From positions 62,001-126,000 of the forward strand of contig JACJXD010000002.1 of NCBI GenBank assembly GCA_020636845.1: 64,000 nt of DNA, read 5' to 3'. The position numbers and the translations under genes are program-made. Position 1 is the stretch's first letter, and the number at the start of each line of letters is the position of its first letter. The stretch is from Bacteroidales bacterium. Lineage in GTDB: Bacteria; Bacteroidota; Bacteroidia; Bacteroidales; Tenuifilaceae. Under the pieces are notes generated by a model, which saw only the letters and a program-made list of their open reading frames with translations, did not search any database and was not told where the DNA came from. This document shows, one piece after another, positions 34,775 to 43,542 of the stretch.

Positions 34775-37132
34775 ATGAATCAACGAATAAAAATGCTTCG
34801 AGAACAAAGTTTAAAAGCCATAAACACACTATCGGCCGAAAGGGCTTTGCTGGTTACCGAGTTCTACAAATCGGTTGAAGGGAAAAATATCCCTACTCCT
34901 ATTTTACGTGCAAAAGCATTCGAATATATTTTACAAAACAAGGCAATATGTATAAATCCGGGAGAACTCATTGTTGGCGAACGAGGTCCTAAGCCCAAAG
35001 CCGCACCAACTTATCCCGAAGTTTGCCTGCACACGCTTGACGATTTAGAAATAATCAATTCAAGGCCTAAGGTTTGGTTTAAAGTTGACGAAGAAACCCG
35101 TAATGTTTACCGCGATGTAATTATTCCTTACTGGAAAGGGAAAAGTATTCGTGATAAAATTTTCAACTCGTTTAGTAACGATTGGATTAATGCTTACGAT
35201 GCAGGCGTTTTTACCGAATTTCAGGAACAACGAGCCCCAGGACATACCGTATCCGGCAAAAAAATATTTAAAATGGGGATGCTCGACTACGTTAATCAAA
35301 TTGAACGAGTTAAAAGCAGGCTTAAGGGTTCCGAAGAAGATCAGGAAAAGTTGAACGAACTTGAAGCCATGCAAATTGCAGCATTGGCCATTGTTAATTT
35401 TGCCAAACGATATGCCGACGAGCTTGAAAGTCTTGCAAGCAAAGAAACAGACAAAGTACGAATGGCTGAACTTTTAAAAATGGCAAACATCAGTCGCAAC
35501 GTTCCGGCACATGCTCCGCAAAACTTTTACGAAGCATTGCAGCACTACTGGTACATCCACCTTGGCGTAATTACAGAATTAAACCCATGGGATTCTTTTA
35601 ATCCTGGAAGGCTCGACCAACACCTAATGCCCTTCTATGAGTCTGATATTAAAAACGGTAACCTGACCCCGGAATTTGCCCAAGAATTGCTACGAGCCTT
35701 TTGGGTTAAGTTTAACAACCATCCTTCGCCCCCTAAAATGGGCATAACCGCCGAAGAAAGCAGCACCTACACCGATTTTGCCCTTATCAACCTTGGGGGT
35801 GTTAAAGAAGACGGTAGCGATGCAGTAAACGAAATGACCTACATGCTTCTTGATGTAATTGAAGAAATGCGCATTTTACAGCCCAGTAGCATGGTTCAAG
35901 TCAGTAAGAAAAATCCGGACAGGTACATAAAACGGGCATTACAAATTGTAAAAACAGGTTTCGGACAACCCTCGTTTTTCAATACCGACGCCATTATTCA
36001 GGAACTACTCAGCCAAGGCAAATCGTTAATCGATGCCCGCAATGGTGGAGCCAGCGGTTGTGTGGAAACCGGAGCATTCGGAACAGAAGCATACTTCCTT
36101 ACCGGATACTTCAACCTAAACAAGGTTTTGGAAATAACCATAAATAACGGTATAGACCCTCTTTCCGGAAAACAAATCGGAATAAAAACCGGAAATGTAG
36201 ATGAATTTGAAACTTTCGAAGAGTTTTATAACGCTTTCGAAAAACAACTGAAGCATTTCATCGACATTAAAATTGAAGGAAATCTTGTTGTTGAGAAAAT
36301 TTGGGCTGAAAAAATGCCCGTTCCATTTTTATCGTTACTTATTGACGATTGCATTGAAAATGCAAAGGATTACAATGCAGGCGGAACCCGTTATAACTCC
36401 AGCTACATTCAGGGAGTCGGGCTTGGCAGCATTACCGATAACCTCACGTCAATTCGCAAGTACGTATTCGACGATAAGAGTATCAAGTTTAGCGAACTAA
36501 TTAAAGCGTTAAAGGCCAATTTTGAAGGATATGACGAGTTACGTTACAGATTAATTTACGAAACGCCCAAATGGGGAAATAACGACGATTACGCCGACAA
36601 ACATGCCGTTATGGTATTTAACAGTTTCTACAATGCGGTAAACAATAGGCCAACTTATCGCGGAGGAAAATTCCGAATAAATATGCTACCCACAACAAGC
36701 CACGTTTATTTTGGGAGTAAGTTGGGTGCGTTACCTGACGGTCGTGCGGCTTTTGAACCGTTAAGTGAAGGGATTAGTCCTGTTCAGGGAGCCGACCGAA
36801 AAGGACCAACGGCAGTTATTCAATCCGTTTCCAAAATCGACCATATTAAAACCGGCGGAACCCTGTTAAATCAGAAATTCTCACCATCTTTCTTTTCATC
36901 CGACGAAAATCTGAACAAACTCGTATCACTTATACGAACATACTTTAAATTCGACGGACATCATATTCAATTTAATGTAGTAAATGCTGAAACATTAAAG
37001 GATGCACAAAAACATCCCGAAAAATATCAGGATTTAATTGTACGCGTAGCCGGATATTCCGACTATTTCAATGATTTAGGTGTAGCCCTGCAAAACGAAA
37101 TAATTCGCAGAACAGAACATGAAGCGGTTTAA
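34775..37132 (+). CDS. hypD: Glycyl radical enzyme, trans-4-hydroxy-L-proline dehydratase type (HypD)
   Basis: The 785-residue enzyme (start at ATG 34775; 34754 is an alternative) has the glycyl radical landmarks: Cys429 in GGASGCVETGAFG with the Cys-x-Glu pattern, and Gly760 in IVRVAGYSDYF near the C terminus. The overall sequence tracks the t4LHyp dehydratase group closely from memory of the family: INPGELIVGERG, EQRAPGHTVSG, ELNPWDSFNPGRLDQHL, PSSMVQVSKK and ARYNS-type GGTRYNSSYIQGVG. That group removes water from trans-4-hydroxyproline to give pyrroline-5-carboxylate. Choline lyase, glycerol dehydratase and pyruvate formate-lyase look less likely. The symbol is unrelated to the hydrogenase gene of the same name. 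The activase precedes it and an Xaa-Pro aminopeptidase follows. Confidence 0.88.
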   Translation: MNQRIKMLREQSLKAINTLSAERALLVTEFYKSVEGKNIPTPILRAKAFEYILQNKAICINPGELIVGERGPKPKAAPTYPEVCLHTLDDLEIINSRPKVWFKVDEETRNVYRDVIIPYWKGKSIRDKIFNSFSNDWINAYDAGVFTEFQEQRAPGHTVSGKKIFKMGMLDYVNQIERVKSRLKGSEEDQEKLNELEAMQIAALAIVNFAKRYADELESLASKETDKVRMAELLKMANISRNVPAHAPQNFYEALQHYWYIHLGVITELNPWDSFNPGRLDQHLMPFYESDIKNGNLTPEFAQELLRAFWVKFNNHPSPPKMGITAEESSTYTDFALINLGGVKEDGSDAVNEMTYMLLDVIEEMRILQPSSMVQVSKKNPDRYIKRALQIVKTGFGQPSFFNTDAIIQELLSQGKSLIDARNGGASGCVETGAFGTEAYFLTGYFNLNKVLEITINNGIDPLSGKQIGIKTGNVDEFETFEEFYNAFEKQLKHFIDIKIEGNLVVEKIWAEKMPVPFLSLLIDDCIENAKDYNAGGTRYNSSYIQGVGLGSITDNLTSIRKYVFDDKSIKFSELIKALKANFEGYDELRYRLIYETPKWGNNDDYADKHAVMVFNSFYNAVNNRPTYRGGKFRINMLPTTSHVYFGSKLGALPDGRAAFEPLSEGISPVQGADRKGPTAVIQSVSKIDHIKTGGTLLNQKFSPSFFSSDENLNKLVSLIRTYFKFDGHHIQFNVVNAETLKDAQKHPEKYQDLIVRVAGYSDYFNDLGVALQNEIIRRTEHEAV

Positions 37133-37331
37133 CTAAATTCATAAGGATTTTTAACTGATTATACTCCCAAACAACAATCACAGCACTTGTTACTGGAATA
37201 AGTATTTAATAAGAAGACGTTGGATTTTTTTGTAAGATATTTACTTGGACAAGATCCTCCAAGGGATTATAAAATCGAATAAAACACTATGTTCAGGACA
37301 GCAAAAACAACAATAATTAAAAACACCGATT

Positions 37332-38720
37332 ATGTTTAACAAACAAACTTATATTGACCGTCGAAATCAATTACGGTCGCAATTTAATTCAGGAATTCTT
37401 CTCTTCATTGGAAACGATGAAAGTGGAATGAACTACGAAGACAATACATACCGCTTCCGTCAGGATAGCACATTTCTTTACTACTTTGGAATAAACAGGC
37501 CGGGATTGTATGCCATAATGGATGTTGAAAATGGACTAGATTTTATTTATGGCGATGATTTTACTATCGATAGCATTGTTTGGATGGGATCGCAACCTAC
37601 AATCAAAGAAATGGCATTTGATTTTGGAATTGACAAAACCGGTTCTATTTCCGATTTTCTCAAAAAAATAAAAAGCCAACCGCTTGCTTCGATTAACTAC
37701 CTACCACCATACAGACCGGAACATCGTTTAAAATTAATGGAAATTTTAGGCATTAACCTATCCGAAATTTCTACAAGAATAAGCATTCCATTTATTATTG
37801 CCGTTGGAGAGCAGCGAAATGTTAAGTCCGAAGAGGAAATTAAAGAAATCGACTATGCCGTATCGATCACTGCTGAAATGCACCAAGCAGCAATGCGCTA
37901 TGCCCTTCCGGGAATGACGGAGGCTCAAGTTGCTGCCAAAGTTCATGAAGTAGCCCTTGCTGCCGGTGGCGACATTAGTTTTCCTACAATAGCAACAATT
38001 AACGGGCAAACCCTTCATAATCATTATCACGGAAACACCTTAAAGAAAGGACAACTTTTTCTTCTCGATGCCGGATATGAAACCCCTATGGGATATGCAG
38101 GCGACATGAGCAGCACATTTCCAGTTAGTAAAACTTTTACCGACAGGCAAAAGGAAATTTACCAAATAACCCTTGCTGCACATAATGATGCAATTGAAAT
38201 GCTGAAGCCGAACGTAAATTTTCGTGAAGTGCATTTACAGGTAGCCCGTATTATTTTCGACGGGTTAAAAGAAATGGGGTTTACAAAAGGCAATACCGAT
38301 GAAGCTATTACCAATGGGGCACATGCTCTTTTCTTCCCTTGTGGAACTGGCCATTTAATGGGCTTAGATGTTCACGACATGGAAAATCTAGGAGAACAAT
38401 ATGTTGGCTATTGCGGAATGCCTAAAAGCAAACAGTTCGGACTAAAGTCATTGCGTTTGGGACGTGAACTGAAACCGGGGTTTGTACTAACAATTGAACC
38501 GGGAATTTACTTTATTCCCGAACTCATCGATTTGTGGCAACAAACAGGAACCAATAAAGAATACGTTAACTTTGATAAAGTTAACGAGTATCGGAATTTT
38601 GGAGGTATCCGAAACGAAGAGGATGTTTTAATCACCTCAAACGGACACCGAATACTGGGTAAGCCTTTAGCAAAAACCATTGAAGATGTAGAAGCTGAAA
38701 GGGCTAAGGCTTATAGATAA
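37332..38720 (+). CDS. pepP: Xaa-Pro aminopeptidase (aminopeptidase P, M24B)
   Basis: The 462-residue protein has an N-terminal creatinase-like domain (1-175) and an M24 catalytic domain. The metal ligands can be seen: Asp in LLDAGYE and GDMSSTF, His in GTGHLMGLDVHD, Glu in TIEPGIYF and Glu in IRNEEDVLIT. It removes the N-terminal residue from peptides with proline (or hydroxyproline) in second place. It follows the HypD gene by 199 bases, so it may be in the same transcript or have its own promoter. Together they could feed proline-like residues into the pathway, an inference from context. Confidence 0.93.
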   Translation: MFNKQTYIDRRNQLRSQFNSGILLFIGNDESGMNYEDNTYRFRQDSTFLYYFGINRPGLYAIMDVENGLDFIYGDDFTIDSIVWMGSQPTIKEMAFDFGIDKTGSISDFLKKIKSQPLASINYLPPYRPEHRLKLMEILGINLSEISTRISIPFIIAVGEQRNVKSEEEIKEIDYAVSITAEMHQAAMRYALPGMTEAQVAAKVHEVALAAGGDISFPTIATINGQTLHNHYHGNTLKKGQLFLLDAGYETPMGYAGDMSSTFPVSKTFTDRQKEIYQITLAAHNDAIEMLKPNVNFREVHLQVARIIFDGLKEMGFTKGNTDEAITNGAHALFFPCGTGHLMGLDVHDMENLGEQYVGYCGMPKSKQFGLKSLRLGRELKPGFVLTIEPGIYFIPELIDLWQQTGTNKEYVNFDKVNEYRNFGGIRNEEDVLITSNGHRILGKPLAKTIEDVEAERAKAYR

Positions 38721-38774
38721 TTTAAAATTTACTGCTTTACTAAATTTTATTTAAAGTTCAAACATATAGAGCTT

Positions 38775-38803
38775 CATTAGAGTCTAATGTTTTTTTGCTT
38801 TTT
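38775..38803 (+). terminator. Hairpin and T-run after pepP
   Basis: CATTAG-AGT-CTAATG at 38775-38789 is followed by TTTTTTTGCTTTTTT. The stem is short, but position and T-run fit a terminator. Confidence 0.5.
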
Positions 38804-38915
38804 TAAGATACTACTAGCAAACAGATGGAAATATAAAACTCTATTATAATTTTGTTAAAGCGTCTTTGTTATTAATTAGCAAGTATAATAGTTATAAGTT
38901 TTTATGACTAAACCT

Positions 38916-39886
38916 CATTAGTGTCTGATTAGATAATATAGAACCCGTTGTGCATTTTAAAGATATCCACTTTAGGATTATTGATATTTCTGTCAAAAAA
39001 CACCTTTGATGTATTAAATTACAGTCAATATCATAATTTTAGACGTTATTCTAGTTTTATACCCAATCAAATGATTTTGCATAATTATTTCTGATATTGA
39101 ACTGGTCATACAATTGGGAGGAAAGCATTTCAACGCTTTCTTTCTTCTTAAAAAAATAAAGTTGCAGTTTATAATCTTTTTGATTTTTCCTTTTGGGTGT
39201 ATCTAGTTTAATTTTGGCTTTATCGAATAAATTTAGTTATATCTCTGCAATAGGTAATTTTTGTTCCCAATTAAAGTACAGCCCGATATTTAGTCTTGAA
39301 TATCTTTTAAGTAGTGACTGTCGTGTGCTGGAACTGCAAATAAGTCTATGCTCTGAAAAACACTGTTGACAGATTACGCTGCATGAAGTTTATAGCCATA
39401 GTAGTGCATTTATTGGGTTATATAATACCCAGAGTACTGGAAAGGTTATAATTTTGCTCTTCGCATATTCTTGAATGCTGGGTTTTTGGTATATGACAAA
39501 TTTTTAGCAGCGTGCTACCTACAATAATGCAATCCTCAAATTCATTAAATGATTGTGCAAGTTGCATTCTTATTTGATCGGTATAAATCGATAATTTCCT
39601 TCTCTTTTTAAAAGGATTTGGTAAATTTCTAAATAAATGATTTTTTTATCAGTCTCTATGTATTCGGCGGAAACATAGGATTATCAATTCTAAATCAATT
39701 TTTTTGAAACTTTTGCATCGATAGGACAACAAATTTTCTCTGGATATTCTGCGCAATAATTCTAGTATTCTTTTGTAACTTCCGCTAAAGTTGTCCTTTG
39801 TAATTTTTTTGTAGTAATACGAGCAACTTTTCCCTTTTTAATTAAAAGGCACAACGGGTTCTATATTATTTAATCGAGTGCTAATG
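38916..39886 (-). mobile_element. Decayed IS982-family insertion sequence
   Basis: A 971-base element is bounded by 38-bp terminal inverted repeats (38916-38953 and 39849-39886). The arms agree at 32 of 38 positions and all six differences are transitions. The inner core GAACCCGTTGTGC is identical. The size fits the IS982 family. The minus strand between the ends encodes a broken transposase. I see no clear target-site duplication outside the ends. Confidence 0.85.
38955..39848 (-). pseudogene. IS982-family transposase remnant
   Basis: Read on the minus strand, pieces in different frames give an order typical of IS982 transposases. Near 39530 comes DCIIVGSTLLKICHIPKTQHSRICEEQ (DDE-type region). 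Then come YYGYKLHA, VFQSIDLFAVPAHDSHYLKDI, GCTLIGNKNYL and, near the 3' end, FFKKKESVEMLSSQLYDQF-like text that matches the usual RIETLFSQLCDQF motif, ending in INNLK-like sequence. Many stops and frameshifts lie between. The element cannot transpose by itself. Confidence 0.85.
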
Positions 39887-40365
39887 GTCTAAAATTGTTA
39901 CTAAAAAGTTACTTTTTAGTAATGTCAAAACCATACTTAACTGAGGTTATATATCCTGTCAGATTAATTACTAACCTTGTTATGCAGGTCTATAGCCTGT
40001 TGGATAACTATGGTTGAAGCGTCTAATCTTAGGCGTAGAGGGAAAGAATTAAATAGTTATGAGATTGATATTGGGGCAATCAGAACAGATTAAAGACACT
40101 TTTGATGTTAATAAATAAGGAAAAGTTATATATTTAAGATCATAATTTATAAGTGATTTATTTTTAATTTGATAGGCATTGTTGGCTAAACAAATGTTAC
40201 TATCGAAAATTTATTTGTTTCACAAATAAAAAACTATATTCTTTGTTAGAAGTTAGGGTATTTATTTATTCAAGGGGAATGTTAGAGTTATGAAGTTAGA
40301 TTCAAATTCTAGTATTCTTAAAGTACATGAATATTTACAAATCAGTCAAAAAGAAAGGTCGAAGT
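39887..40365. other. Intergenic region with a strong hairpin
   Basis: No gene found. TTACTAAAAAG and CTTTTTAGTAA (39898-39908 and 39912-39922) form an 11-bp hairpin with a TTA loop close to the IS end. The remainder is AT-rich with no conserved frame and may be decayed DNA. Confidence 0.6.
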
Positions 40366-41685
40366 CTAATTTTTCACAGCAATTGTAAATATCCCTTCTT
40401 TAACCTTAATGAGTTTCCAATTCTCGTTTAGTGTTAGCGTGTAGTTAACTTCTTCAATTTTATTAGAAGATGTGTCTTTGGGTGCATTTATTATAAATGC
40501 CTTCCAGTTGTTTGTGCGAAGAATTCCGTTACGAACTTCGAGTATGCCCCAATTGGCAACAAGCCTCATGGTTTTGTAAACAACTCCGATGCTGTCGATT
40601 GGTATAAGGGGTTCTTGTGGATTATAGCTAAAGTTAATGTTGTTGTTTGGAATTATCAGTTGATTCCCATTTAGTATTGTTTCCTTGTATTTGGCTATTA
40701 GTTGCTTTTGTAATTCAAACTTATTAGTTTCATTTTTTACGAGTTGTTCTGCATTGTACCTGTTTATAATGTTTTTTACCTTTATTCCTAGAATGGTTGT
40801 ATCGTTTTCGATTTGGGTATTGGTTATGGATATTCCTATTTCGGGAACACTTTTCCCTGTTTTAATTAGCGAAAGCCATTCAATATTTAGTTTATCGAAT
40901 AAAAAGCCGTAAGCAGGGCCGGTTATATAGGCAAACGAGTTTGTGAGTCCGTCTTTATCAATCCAACTATCTGTCTTTTTTGCTAGAATCATCCTAACAA
41001 TATCGTCGCTTAATCCACAGAGTTTATAGCCTGTATATTCTGCCATGCCTTCGTGCCGTTCAAATTGATTTTCGTTATTACTTGGGAATAGCAGTTGCCT
41101 GTATTTTCGAATGGTGAGCGCATCGTTTAACGATGCTTTGATGTTAGAATCTTTGCTGGCAAGCAAGGCCTGCTTTAAAACGGTAAGTTCAAGTTTTAGA
41201 AGAGTTGATCCCTTAAGTTGATCAAGATGGGTGTTTTGTGATAGCACCGCAGGGATGCCTAATTGATCCTGAATTCTGTGCCAACTTTCATGTATTAACA
41301 GCTTGTTTCTTTCATACTGGTCGTTTTCGGGAATTGCATTCCACAAAACCATTGTCCACATTTCACCATCCCATTTAAACGATGTATTCGCCAAATTGAT
41401 ATTTTCCGGGAGTTTCCCGGTAAAAATCTTGTTGTCGGAAGACAAACTATTGTTGTTGGCTTGCATATTGGCGTAAATTTGCTTGTTTTCAGCAACTACA
41501 AACATGGTAGGGCCATACAAGTTTATTCCCCACAATTTTCCATTGTCTGCTTTGCAAATGGAGTCTAATTGGTTAAAGTATTTGGTTGATAGTTCTATGT
41601 TTTTTTCATTTTGAGCGTTAGCAAAATTTAATTCGAATATCAAGGTGAATAATATTGCCCAAGTTGCTACTATATGCTTTTTCAT
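40366..41685 (-). CDS. Secreted HESWH zinc-peptidase-like protein
   Basis: The 439-residue protein has a signal peptide (1-24, ending NFANAQ). It carries HESWH at residues 132-136, matching the HExxH zinc motif, and ERHEGMAEYTGY with Glu212 and Glu216 as candidates for the third ligand, a spacing that resembles gluzincins. LNENWKLIKVKEGIFTIAVKN closes a beta-rich tail. I cannot name the family; it may be a secreted peptidase or a catalytically dead relative. It starts nine bases after the CPBP protease gene, so the two are probably cotranscribed. Confidence 0.7.
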   Translation of the reverse strand: MKKHIVATWAILFTLIFELNFANAQNEKNIELSTKYFNQLDSICKADNGKLWGINLYGPTMFVVAENKQIYANMQANNNSLSSDNKIFTGKLPENINLANTSFKWDGEMWTMVLWNAIPENDQYERNKLLIHESWHRIQDQLGIPAVLSQNTHLDQLKGSTLLKLELTVLKQALLASKDSNIKASLNDALTIRKYRQLLFPSNNENQFERHEGMAEYTGYKLCGLSDDIVRMILAKKTDSWIDKDGLTNSFAYITGPAYGFLFDKLNIEWLSLIKTGKSVPEIGISITNTQIENDTTILGIKVKNIINRYNAEQLVKNETNKFELQKQLIAKYKETILNGNQLIIPNNNINFSYNPQEPLIPIDSIGVVYKTMRLVANWGILEVRNGILRTNNWKAFIINAPKDTSSNKIEEVNYTLTLNENWKLIKVKEGIFTIAVKN

Positions 41686-41694
41686 GGTAATGAA

Positions 41695-42441
41695 TTAAGA
41701 TATTAATAGTTTTATAAGAAGGGGAAGGGAGCCTACTACATTTGCAATAAAATGTGCCCAGAATGCGGGTATTAAACTGTCGGTTTTTTCGCGGTAGTAT
41801 GCTGCCGTCAATCCTATTATTGTGGTGTTAAAAACGATAAACAATACAAACCATAGTCCCATTCCTGCTTTGAAAAGGGATAAATGTATTGCCCCGAAAA
41901 AGAGCCCCGATATAATTACCGGCAAGCTTAATCGGAATAGTTTTAGATGTTTCAGGTGCTGAATAAAACTCTGAACAAAACCACGGACTAAGACTTCTTC
42001 GCATAAACTCGACCAAATCCAAACGGTTAGAATTCTTTCCAGTAACGATTTTGTTTCAGGAAAACCGGTAGAATTGCCTGTTGGAAAAATATGGTTTAAA
42101 ATTCCCATGAACAAAACAGCCCCGATAATTTGTGCGGCAAGAATAATTCCCGTGACACGAAGTGTAAACTTAAAGTAATTAATGTTTGTAGCTTTCCTGA
42201 AACCGTAATTGGTTAAATTTCCTTTGTTTACAACAAGAATTACAGCAATAGTCAGCAAAAGAACAAGAAATTTAAAAATTGCATTACGTGTGTAAAAATC
42301 CAGCCCTATATGTTTGTCTATAATGTTGGTTATGGGTTTCGATATGGCAGAACTTATAAACATTATTGCAGCGCCTATTATAACTGCACCAATAACTGCC
42401 GTCCATGGATTTTTTTGAATTTTGTCAATAAATGTTTTCAT
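41695..42441 (-). CDS. CPBP-family intramembrane metalloprotease
   Basis: The 248-residue protein has about seven membrane helices. The CPBP (Abi, Rce1-like) motifs are visible: EEVLVRGF (EExxxR) in the loop SSLCEEVLVRGFVQSF, FGAIHLSLF (FxxxH) and FWAHFIANVVGS (HxxxN/D). The family includes prenyl protease relatives and bacteriocin-immunity proteins; most prokaryotic members have no known substrate. Its pairing with a secreted zincin suggests a shared envelope job, but that is inference. Confidence 0.9.
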   Translation of the reverse strand: MKTFIDKIQKNPWTAVIGAVIIGAAIMFISSAISKPITNIIDKHIGLDFYTRNAIFKFLVLLLTIAVILVVNKGNLTNYGFRKATNINYFKFTLRVTGIILAAQIIGAVLFMGILNHIFPTGNSTGFPETKSLLERILTVWIWSSLCEEVLVRGFVQSFIQHLKHLKLFRLSLPVIISGLFFGAIHLSLFKAGMGLWFVLFIVFNTTIIGLTAAYYREKTDSLIPAFWAHFIANVVGSLPLLIKLLIS

Positions 42442-42577
42442 CTGTACAAAATATTAATGTGTTGATAGTAAAAATATTGTAGTCTAATTCTTAAAACTCT
42501 TTAATCGAGCGGATGGAACACCCGGTGTTTTGTTTATTTATGCTTGCGTAATTTGCATTACATGGGTGTTTCATAAT

Positions 42578-43411
42578 TTACATTTTTTGAAGTTTGTAAA
42601 AGCCCGGAATATCAGAGTTGAAAAAGAACTTTTGATTGTTTAGAATTTGCTTGGTAACATTTTCGAAGTCAGGGTTGTCTGTTTCTTTCATGATTTCCAA
42701 AACGGTTTGTTCCCGCATCATGCCTGCGTGTAAAATGCAGGAAATGTACGTGCTATTACTCCACACTGCTTGTTTTACTTTGGTAAGGTTATTGTCCATT
42801 AGGGCAATTAGGTGCTCTTCGCCATCGATAACCAGATTTAATTGTTGGCTTTGCCACAGATTTAAAGCCTCTTCTCCAATTGTTGCGCACACGGTTTTTG
42901 CCCCTTCCAGTTTAATGGGTTGGTATGCTTCAACGTAAACCGTTACGCCACGTTTTGCTGCTTCTTCAATGCAATCGGCAACTTTACTAATTGTCTTTGG
43001 AAAAGCATCGACAACCGCAATGGCTTTGCATTTATTCATCATAGAGCGGAAGCGTTCGAAAACCAAAGGAACAGAAGTAATAGAGTAACTTTTTTCTTCA
43101 TCTTCTTCAATTTCGAGACTGTTGAGCATCTCCTTTGCAGCGTTCGATTTTTCGAGTATCGATTTTTCGTAGTGACTGAAAAACTCATCGGGGATTACCG
43201 CCTTGCATAGTTTGTTTTTATTGTCCTCTACAATTACGGCTCCTTTCGCCGCTAACGATTCTATTGCTTTATAAACGTTTGCCGTTGGTTTATTCATTTG
43301 CTTACCGATTTTATAAGCAGTAGCGGGTGGATGAGTGAGCAAATGGACGTAAACGTCGGCCTCAAGTTTGTTAAATCCTATTTCCAGTAGTGCTTCGTTG
43401 CTTTTAATCAT
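42578..43411 (-). CDS. TrmB-family transcriptional regulator
   Basis: The 277-residue protein has an N-terminal winged helix (residues 8-70: LLEIGFNKLEADVYVHLL, KPTANVYKAIESLAAKGAV). A coiled linker follows (SILEKSNAAKEMLNSLEIEED), then a larger C-terminal ligand-type region (VPLVFERFRSMMNKCKAIAVVDAFPK, GVTVYVEAYQPIKLEGAK), as in TrmB-like regulators. Classic members sense sugars, but many in bacteria bind other ligands. It lies behind the 1077-residue redox gene and in front of the CPBP gene, all on the minus strand. Since a terminator follows the redox gene, it probably has its own transcript. Confidence 0.82.
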   Translation of the reverse strand: MIKSNEALLEIGFNKLEADVYVHLLTHPPATAYKIGKQMNKPTANVYKAIESLAAKGAVIVEDNKNKLCKAVIPDEFFSHYEKSILEKSNAAKEMLNSLEIEEDEEKSYSITSVPLVFERFRSMMNKCKAIAVVDAFPKTISKVADCIEEAAKRGVTVYVEAYQPIKLEGAKTVCATIGEEALNLWQSQQLNLVIDGEEHLIALMDNNLTKVKQAVWSNSTYISCILHAGMMREQTVLEIMKETDNPDFENVTKQILNNQKFFFNSDIPGFYKLQKM

Positions 43412-43485
43412 GCGTTGATGTTGATTAAATTATACGGAGACAAATATATGTATTTAGTATAATAAAAAACTACTAATAAATAAAT

Positions 43486-43524
43486 TTTACAAAAAAAGAC
43501 GCTAAGAATTTTCTTAGCGTCTTT
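43486..43524 (-). terminator. Terminator of the multi-domain redox gene
   Basis: A perfect 14-bp stem (AAAGACGCTAAGAA) with a tiny loop is followed on the minus strand by CTTTTTTTGTAAAA, ending 19 bases past the stop codon at 43543. Confidence 0.92.
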
Positions 43525-43542
43525 CCGCGTCGGTGTTTTATT

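Noticed and set aside
36273..36500. 75-codon frame inside hypD
   Set aside because: Out-of-frame shadow of the glycyl radical enzyme.
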